Source: Asterias rubens (lineage: Eukaryota; Echinodermata; Asteroidea; Forcipulatida; Asteriidae). Taken from it: DNA of 64,000 nt. Position numbers and translations under genes: made by a program. Of this stretch, positions 60,901-64,000 are shown piece after piece (positions within the stretch are counted from its first letter, which is position 1; every line of letters begins with the position of its first letter). The notes under the pieces are model-generated. The model made no database searches and was not told where the DNA came from. It saw nothing but the letters and a program-made list of their open reading frames with translations. The stretch covers positions 18,813,685 through 18,877,684 of the forward strand of contig NC_047063.1 of assembly GCF_902459465.1 (NCBI RefSeq). The letters run 5' to 3'.

Positions 60901-61398
60901 CATGAACCACGGTTTTGGTTTCGGCTCGGGCTTGTCCACCTTCGTTTCACAACCCCGAGATTATCTTGCCCGGCCCTACTCACAAGAAGAGGGGTAGCTA
61001 TTCCACGGGAGATTGCCAAGGGTGGTAACTCAAGTGTGAAAATGGTCAGCTATTTACCTTTCCGGGAATTTCCCAGGAAAGTCGCCTCGGGTGAAAGGGA
61101 CTTAGTATTTAAAAATTTTCCATGTGAAGATTTGCAGCGGTGAAATGAGTAATGTTTGGTTAAATTAAACCAAGAAAAAAACATCCTTACTCCCAGAATT
61201 CTTCCGTGGGGTTGGTTGAAGTGTTATCGGAATAGGAATAATTGGCATAGCAGAATTCCGTGTTGTAGTCGTTGTCACATCCTTCCCAGGGTAGCTTGGA
61301 CGTGAACGAGTTGACCAGGTAGAGCAGAGCCCAAGCCATCGGCATGACGTACCACACGTTCAACCAGAATGACATCACCAGGCCAGCATAACCAACAC
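46685..61398 (-). CDS. SLC6A1-like: Na+/Cl--dependent GABA transporter, GAT1-type (partial: TM3 to C-terminus, 11 exons)
   Basis: Eleven minus-strand exons join in consistent phase at GT/AG sites to give about 494 residues. The protein is the C-terminal four fifths of a SLC6 symporter, which takes extracellular transmitter into the cell with Na+ and Cl-. Diagnostic stretches include [20 protein letters not shown] (TM6), [15 protein letters not shown] (TM7), [32 protein letters not shown] (TM8), [15 protein letters not shown] and [13 protein letters not shown]. These match GAT1 better than glycine, taurine/creatine or monoamine carriers. The Gln/Ser of TM6 and Asn/Ser of TM7 that bind Cl- in the family are present, as are the Asp-Ser of TM8. 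The N-terminus and TM1-TM2 exons are not in the window: the first exon here begins with two bases completing a Gly codon. No frame break was found. GABA specificity is inferred from similarity. Confidence 0.9.
47030..47061. repeat. Perfect 14-bp hairpin with 4-nt loop
   Basis: GCCGTGTGATAGTC-CGAC-GACTATCACACGGC. A third copy of GGCCGTGTGATAGTAC lies just left at about 47007. It sits in the last intron of the transporter. Confidence 0.85.
47728..47895 (-). CDS. SLC6A1-like: GABA transporter exon J: TM11-TM12
   Basis: The acceptor is CATTGCAG|GGAGTG and the donor is AAGGAG|GTAACA. The exon encodes [40 protein letters not shown] and [16 protein letters not shown] (56 codons, phase 0). Confidence 0.92.
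48075..48244. mobile_element. CAGGTGTGGCG inverted-repeat MITE
   Basis: The ends CAGGTGTGGCG / CGCCACACCTG are perfect; CTTTCCGCCGTGTTCA and TGAACACGGCGGAAG extend the pairing. It lies in the transporter intron between TM11 exons I and J. Confidence 0.8.
48374..48474 (-). CDS. SLC6A1-like: GABA transporter exon I: loop and TM11
   Basis: The acceptor is ACACAG|GTGTGG and the donor is GTCTG|GTAAGT. The exon encodes (G)[33 protein letters not shown]. The RFYxNIxxMIGxRP block is an SLC6 family hallmark. Confidence 0.92.
48593..48695 (-). CDS. SLC6A1-like: GABA transporter exon H: TM10
   Basis: The acceptor is TTTTACAG|GGTGGT and the donor is TTTACG|GTAAGA. The exon encodes [34 protein letters not shown] plus one base of the next Gly codon. 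Confidence 0.92.
49585..49716 (-). CDS. SLC6A1-like: GABA transporter exon G: end of TM8 and TM9
   Basis: The acceptor is TAATTCAG|TTTTGC and the donor is ACACAG|GTAAAT. The exon encodes [44 protein letters not shown] (44 codons). FCTxEGF is typical of GAT1-type carriers. Confidence 0.92.
49847..50245 (+). repeat. Direct tandem duplication, ~200-bp unit x2
   Basis: Shared blocks in both units: TTATAAAGCGCAA, ATCTACCAAAATGGTATCAA, TAATTAAAGGATACCAATAT and AACTCCTGCGAAACATTC...GGCAGCCATGTGAC. The units differ by small indels and substitutions. Confidence 0.85.
50467..50615. mobile_element. GGCAGCAGACTTACC-type MITE, copy 2
   Basis: The arms GGTGGCAGCAGACTTACCAG and CTGGTAAGTCTGCTGCCACC are perfect inverted repeats around a core containing AGAACTACGTAAACAATGG. 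Confidence 0.9.
50670..50818. mobile_element. GGCAGCAGACTTACC-type MITE, copy 3
   Basis: It has the same architecture as copy 2, 54 bp away, with a diverged left arm (GGTGGTAGCAGACTTACCAC). It ends 27 bp into the intron that follows transporter exon F. Confidence 0.9.
50846..50958 (-). CDS. SLC6A1-like: GABA transporter exon F: EL4 and start of TM8
   Basis: The acceptor is ACTTCAG|GACCGG and the donor is AGCCAG|GTAAAC. The exon encodes [38 protein letters not shown]. The first two bases complete a Gly codon from exon E and the exon ends in phase 0. Confidence 0.92.
51384..51508 (-). CDS. SLC6A1-like: GABA transporter exon E: TM7
   Basis: The acceptor is TTTTTCAG|GGACGC and the donor is GTCTG|GTAAGT. 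The exon encodes [41 protein letters not shown]. The TM7 Asn and Ser used for Cl-/Na+ binding are kept, and GHMAHV is close to GAT1. Confidence 0.9.
51548..51840 (+). mobile_element. TTAA-family MITE, truncated copy
   Basis: It begins TTAAAGGCACTGGATACCTT; the hairpin and right end are missing or replaced by a poly-A run (51766-51785). Confidence 0.75.
51853..51925 (+). repeat. (TCAA)n microsatellite
   Basis: About 18 tetranucleotide units, with TCAG and TCTA variants at the left end and pure TCAA toward the right. Confidence 0.95.
51983..52306 (-). mobile_element. TTAA-family MITE, copy without the hairpin arm
   Basis: TAATTACTCAAAACAAACAT, GAGAAACGGCTCCCTCTGAA and GTGAGAAGACTGGTCTTTC in reverse order, ending CCCTTTAA. 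Confidence 0.75.
52401..52664 (+). mobile_element. TTAA-family MITE abutting a splice donor
   Basis: It is bounded by TTAA at 52401 and 52661-52664, with the hairpin variant GATTTCGGGACCTCA / TGATGTCTCGAAATC. It ends 12 bp from the 3' edge of transporter exon D. Confidence 0.8.
52676..52779 (-). CDS. SLC6A1-like: GABA transporter exon D: TM6 substrate/ion site
   Basis: The acceptor is CTCTACAG|GTTTGGCTC and the donor is TACAA|GTAAGT. The exon encodes [20 protein letters not shown] and [15 protein letters not shown]. The unwound TM6 SYG motif and the family Cl--ligand Gln and Ser are present; Thr follows YG where mammalian GAT1, as I recall it, has Leu. A MITE begins 12 bp inside the following intron. 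Confidence 0.9.
53146..53256 (+). repeat. 33-bp tandem repeat x3 derived from the MITE family
   Basis: ATGTCTAAGACAAGTATCCT then CACTTGGTGTATC is repeated three times almost exactly. CACTTGGTGTATC is the left-end motif of the TTAA MITE family. Confidence 0.9.
53405..53500 (+). repeat. tRNA-derived SINE-like remnant
   Basis: GGGGGTCTAGTTGGTATGAC resembles an A-box arm; the B-box region is degraded. Confidence 0.35.
53650..53905 (+). mobile_element. TTAA-family MITE, degenerate fragment
   Basis: AACAAACCTGTGCGAATTTA, GGTCATCGAAGTTGC, TTGTGTGCTTTCA and CTCATCACCAAGCAAG are family landmarks in order. Confidence 0.6.
55589..55985 (-). mobile_element. TTAA-family MITE, complete copy with telomere-type insert
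   Basis: TTAA flanks both ends; the hairpin GATTTCGAGACCTCA / TGAGGTCTCGAAATC is intact. Near its right end, family sequence is replaced by four CTAACC units (55941-55964) before AATAGTGTCCACTGCC. Confidence 0.9.
55941..55964. repeat. Interstitial telomere-type repeat, (TTAGGG)4 on the minus strand
   Basis: Four perfect CTAACC units lie inside a MITE where other copies read GACAATTACC. Confidence 0.95.
56135..56269 (-). CDS. SLC6A1-like: GABA transporter exon C: TM5
   Basis: The acceptor is CCATTTAG|GTTGTG. The exon encodes [34 protein letters not shown] and [11 protein letters not shown], a very conserved SLC6 segment. The donor is CGCAG|GTTCGT, a non-optimal but valid GT. It is 45 codons, phase 0. 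Confidence 0.9.
56606..56868. mobile_element. GGAACACGTTGCC MITE, right-truncated copy
   Basis: TTAAAGGAACACGTTGCCTTG on the left and the central palindrome CACGGTCGGCCATTT / AAATGGCCGACCGTG are kept; the right terminal arm is missing. Confidence 0.85.
57576..57922 (-). mobile_element. TTAA-family MITE, near-complete copy
   Basis: TTAAAGCTATGGACACTATT starts it; GAGAAACGGCTCCCTCTGAA and CACACAACTTCGTGTGACAA follow. The hairpin right arm is mutated to TGAGGTTTTG. Confidence 0.8.
58641..58897. mobile_element. Palindromic MITE (GGGCCCAATTTCATGACTCTG ends)
   Basis: The ends GGGCCCAATTTCATGACTCT and AGAGCCATGAAACTGGGCCC pair; inside, several GCTTAC/GTAAGC motifs pair across the element. It is related in its first bases to the 36015 family but has a different interior. 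Confidence 0.85.
59197..59306 (+). mobile_element. TTAA-family MITE, right-end fragment
   Basis: GCTCGTTACCGAGTGAGTTTT, TATGCTAACAATTATGTTGA and ACCAATAGTGTCGAGTGC match the right end. Confidence 0.65.
59602..59734 (-). CDS. SLC6A1-like: GABA transporter exon B: end of EL2 and TM4
   Basis: The acceptor is TCAACAG|GAGATACG; its first base completes the Glu codon, giving [20 protein letters not shown], followed by the [19 protein letters not shown] helix. The donor is GGAAAG|GTACAA. At 133 bp, with the two carried bases it makes exactly 45 codons. Confidence 0.9.
60564..60771. mobile_element. GTGCGTTCGATTAGCTTCCC inverted-repeat MITE
   Basis: The ends GTGCGTTCGATTAGCTTCCC and GGGAAGCTACTCGAACACAA pair. 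The GC-rich interior includes ACCGGGGTCGACCCGG. A related partial unit is at 7960. Confidence 0.75.
60779..60793 (+). repeat. Poly-G run
   Basis: About 14-15 uninterrupted G. Similar runs occur at 15857, 24323-24343 (C), 35819 (C), 38249 and 40950. Confidence 0.9.
61191..61398 (-). CDS. SLC6A1-like: GABA transporter exon A: TM3 and glycosylated extracellular loop 2
   Basis: The acceptor is ACACTAG|GTGTTGG and the donor is GGGA|GTAAGG. The exon encodes [17 protein letters not shown] (TM3), [11 protein letters not shown], a second loop Cys (EFCYAN) for the family disulfide, and sequons NYS and NTS. It ends in PTEEFW plus two bases of a Glu codon. The polypyrimidine tract of its acceptor is a (TTTGA)n microsatellite. 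Confidence 0.9.
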
Positions 61399-61409
61399 CT
61401 AGTGTATAA

Positions 61410-61436
61410 ATCAAATCAAATCAAATCAAATCAAAC
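61410..61436. repeat. (TCAAA)n microsatellite serving as polypyrimidine tract
   Basis: Five TCAAA units lie 12 bp upstream (minus strand) of the acceptor of transporter exon A. Confidence 0.9.
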
Positions 61437-61455
61437 CATATCAGGTCAAAGCAGA

Positions 61456-61784
61456 TCAAAGACAGTGGACGCTATTGATAATTGTCAAAGACCACGCCTC
61501 TCACTTGGTGTATCTCAACATATGCATACAATAACAAACCTGTGAAAATTTGAGCTCAATTGGTCGTCGAAGTTGCGAGATATTATTGAAAGAAAAAACA
61601 CCATTGTCACACGAAGTTGTGTGCTTTTTAGATGGTTGATTTCGAGACCTCAAATTCTAAATCTGAGGTCTCGAAATCAAATTCGTGGAAAATTTCTTAT
61701 TTGGTTATTTTATGCATATGTTGGGATAATACAATTGAGAAAACTGGTATTTGATAATTCCCAAAGGTGTCCAGTGCCTTTTAA
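61456..61784 (+). mobile_element. TTAA-family MITE with internal deletion
   Basis: Left end, CACGAAGTTGTGTGC and hairpin GATTTCGAGACCTCA / TGAGGTCTCGAAATC are intact; after TGGAAAATTTCTT the sequence jumps to a left-type end (TGGTTATTTTATGCATATG), ending CCAGTGCCTTTTAA. Confidence 0.85.
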
Positions 61785-63624
61785 CAACAGAGATATTGCC
61801 CTCTCTACGTAGCAACACAGTTCTGGCCAAAACTGACTTTTAAGTCAGTTTTGGTATTTGCAAGCTCTGGTCCTCCAGCATTGTCAATCTGGGAATATCA
61901 GGAATTCCTTGAAAGGTTTTAAGGGTGTACTTTTGCCCTAATACTTGCTACCTTATAGAGTATTATAACAAAAGGGAAAGTAAAGAACAATGGTCTCCAG
62001 GGAATTTCTAAGGGGGGTGTTTGCTCCACAAGGAATTTCGTGTAAAAATCTATGAGGGATTGATAACTACAGGGACAAAGAGAAGAACAATAGATGTCTC
62101 AAAAGGGATGCAACAACAGGAACGACCGTACAACCATGGAGGAAGATTAACACCGTTTATTAGTGTATATGGGAACATTGGGGGACGCCCTCTCCCACCA
62201 GGCACGGTGGATACCAGTTCGGCAATTAATGGGTCATCGAACCCACATATTCTAAATCTGTGTGCACCCAGGGGAGGTTTTAGTCAAAAAAACATAAAGT
62301 AAAAATGTTTAACCTTCGGGCACAACGTGAAGGTATTCTGGTTGGCCTTTTTCGACCTCATGTAACGATGGATGTTTTTATAGGCTAAAAATCAATGAAA
62401 TATCACAGGAATTTACGAAATCAGCCGAATTCCTTGGAATCATACGTGGAATCACAGTTGGAGTAGCGGCATGTGGTACCGGAAACATCACATTTCACTT
62501 GTAATAAAAAATTGTTGAGCACAAAAATGTGTCAATGTTAGGCAGTAACGGTAACCATCGTAAAACATTTGTACAAGACACATCGCTCTGTCACTGTTAA
62601 CCCACCGTGCAACCAGCAAATTTGGCAACACATTTTCTAGGTCATTTTTCCTGAAGAACAAGCTAACAACAAAGTTTCCTCGAGTTTGACAAGGAAATGA
62701 GTTTTTCTATTTTGACTGCTTAATATTTGTTCTTTCAGAAATAAAGATAGGGCCTATGTTTTTTTTTATATTAAATACGGGGCGTTTTGAGGAAACAAAT
62801 GTACATTGAAATGAAAGTACCAGTCTTGCACTTAGTCTTCCATCAAAAAACACGACTCAGTGAGAAGTCCCAGATTATAAGTCACGCCATAAGTTCCTTC
62901 CTCCAAGACTCATGTGGAACCCTGGAAGGAATGTCTTCTTTAGTTTCTACTACTGTGAACCTCAAAAGTCAAACCAGGACTGCCGGTGAGCTTTGGCATT
63001 CGCAAAATAGACAAGATAAATGGGCCAGGGCTTTGCTAATATGATGCTGTGCCTAATCATGAAGGAAAGAATCCTCCATGGCCTAATCAATCCAATTGTG
63101 CTGACCGGGGGGAGAGCTCCACGGGGCCCCGGTAACATTCACTTCATCTTCCCCATACACCATGGCCTTCATCGGTACTTGGTCCGCCCCGTGTCCCACC
63201 AATTAGGAGACAAATTTGCCACATGGCTAAAATGATATGAAGACCAGTTGCTGGAGTATGTTAACAATGGTTGGATAACCCTATCTGATGTGTTGATAAA
63301 CTTGGTGGAATTCAATTGAGTTACGCACAGAATAACTTAATGTTTCGCGAACAACATGGACAATATCATTGCGTCACACAGTGGTGTCGATTTCATGTTC
63401 CTTCGCGGTTTTTTTTTCTCGTCATGACTTCACAATAATTGTCATAAATGCATTATTTAAAATCGTAATGCGGAATAATGAAGCTTGTTTTCTCTGAGGC
63501 AAGTAAAATTACCAAAGTACACTTGGTGTCCATGTTTGTGTCAATGCCCGATGCTTCCGTGACGACATGTATGTTCACCCGAGTAAACACTGGGAGCATC
63601 TTAAGCAGTATCAGTGACGGACCA
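61785..63624. other. Presumed upstream intron of the GABA transporter
   Basis: The minus strand was read for the missing TM1-TM2 exons (the family NGGGAFLIPY-type segment) and nothing matched, so they probably lie beyond 64 kb. No repeat of the listed families was recognised here. Confidence 0.4.
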
Positions 63625-63904
63625 TTAAAGGCATGAAAACTATTGGTAATTTAATACTCAAACACAATGTGAGAAACGGCTTCCTCTGAAGTAAACGTAG
63701 TTTTGAGAAAGAGGTAATTTCTCACTCAAATATAAAAAACACTTCAGCTTTAGTATTTTATTATGCATCTAAAAGATCACAACGTGCAACAAGGGTGTTG
63801 TTTTTTCATTATTCTCTTGCAATTTTGATAAGCACAGATACTGTTGTTTTAAGCATGTAAGGATGCACCAAGAGAGAATCAACAAACGTGCTGGATGGCT
63901 TTAA
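63625..63904 (-). mobile_element. TTAA-family MITE, diverged copy
   Basis: TTAAAGGCATGAAAACTATT at the left and GGATGGCTTTAA at the right; GAGAAACGGCTTCCTCTGAA and AACAAGGGTGTTGTTTTTTC lie between. Confidence 0.7.
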
Positions 63905-64000
63905 TGCTGTTGACTTTGTATACATCCCGTGTGCTGTGAGTCGTTGTGTGTATAGCTGTCAAAATGGCGCGGGAAAGTGCTTTGTATTCAAAAACTCACA

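Noticed and set aside
62021..63235. Plus-strand open frames near the right end
   Set aside because: No recognised domain and opposite to the transporter; probably chance frames in its upstream intron.

Overview
The window is metazoan nuclear DNA. It is AT-rich, its genes are split by introns with GT/AG splice sites, and it is crowded with short inverted-repeat (MITE-like) elements and tRNA-derived SINE heads. The protein families present (a class A GPCR and a SLC6 neurotransmitter transporter) are animal ones. The repeat style looks like an echinoderm, perhaps a sea star; that is recollection and inference, not proof. Nothing prokaryotic, viral or CRISPR-like was seen.

Three protein-coding loci can be supported, all on the minus strand. 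(1) At 3116-6097, a three-exon gene encodes an uncharacterised protein with a Cys-rich N-terminal module and a helical region resembling the DUF6589-type, transposon-related family. (2) At 36562-37923, an intact intronless coding region encodes a 453-residue rhodopsin-class GPCR with ERY, LWTP and NPILY motifs and no aminergic Asp at position 3.32. (3) At 46685-61398, eleven consecutive exons, all phase-compatible, encode TM3 to the C-terminus of a Na+/Cl--dependent GABA transporter of the GAT1 (SLC6A1) type. Its first exons (N-terminus, TM1-TM2) lie beyond the right edge.

Layout: 1-2.4 kb, repeats. 2.6-2.95 kb, a tRNA-derived SINE. 3.1-6.1 kb, the DUF6589-like gene. 6.5-6.95 kb, three adjacent palindromes or MITEs. 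7-36 kb, intergenic or intronic DNA with MITEs, a ~19-unit minisatellite (11.74-12.45 kb), a LINE ORF2 tail (18.77-18.95 kb) and other tandem repeats. 36.0-38 kb, the GPCR with a palindromic MITE 3' of it. 38-46.6 kb, non-coding DNA with MITEs. 46.7-61.4 kb, the transporter, whose introns hold many MITEs. 61.4-64 kb, presumably its upstream intron.

The main repeat signal is one ~385-bp family present in more than 20 complete or partial copies. Most complete copies are bounded by TTAA and carry terminal inverted repeats plus an internal perfect hairpin (GAGACCTC...GAGGTCTC). At least six further inverted-repeat families occur, with copies close to splice sites, one with an embedded telomere-type repeat, and one rearranged into a fold-back palindrome. 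The three genes have no evident shared function; a neuronal link between the GPCR and the GABA transporter would be speculation.
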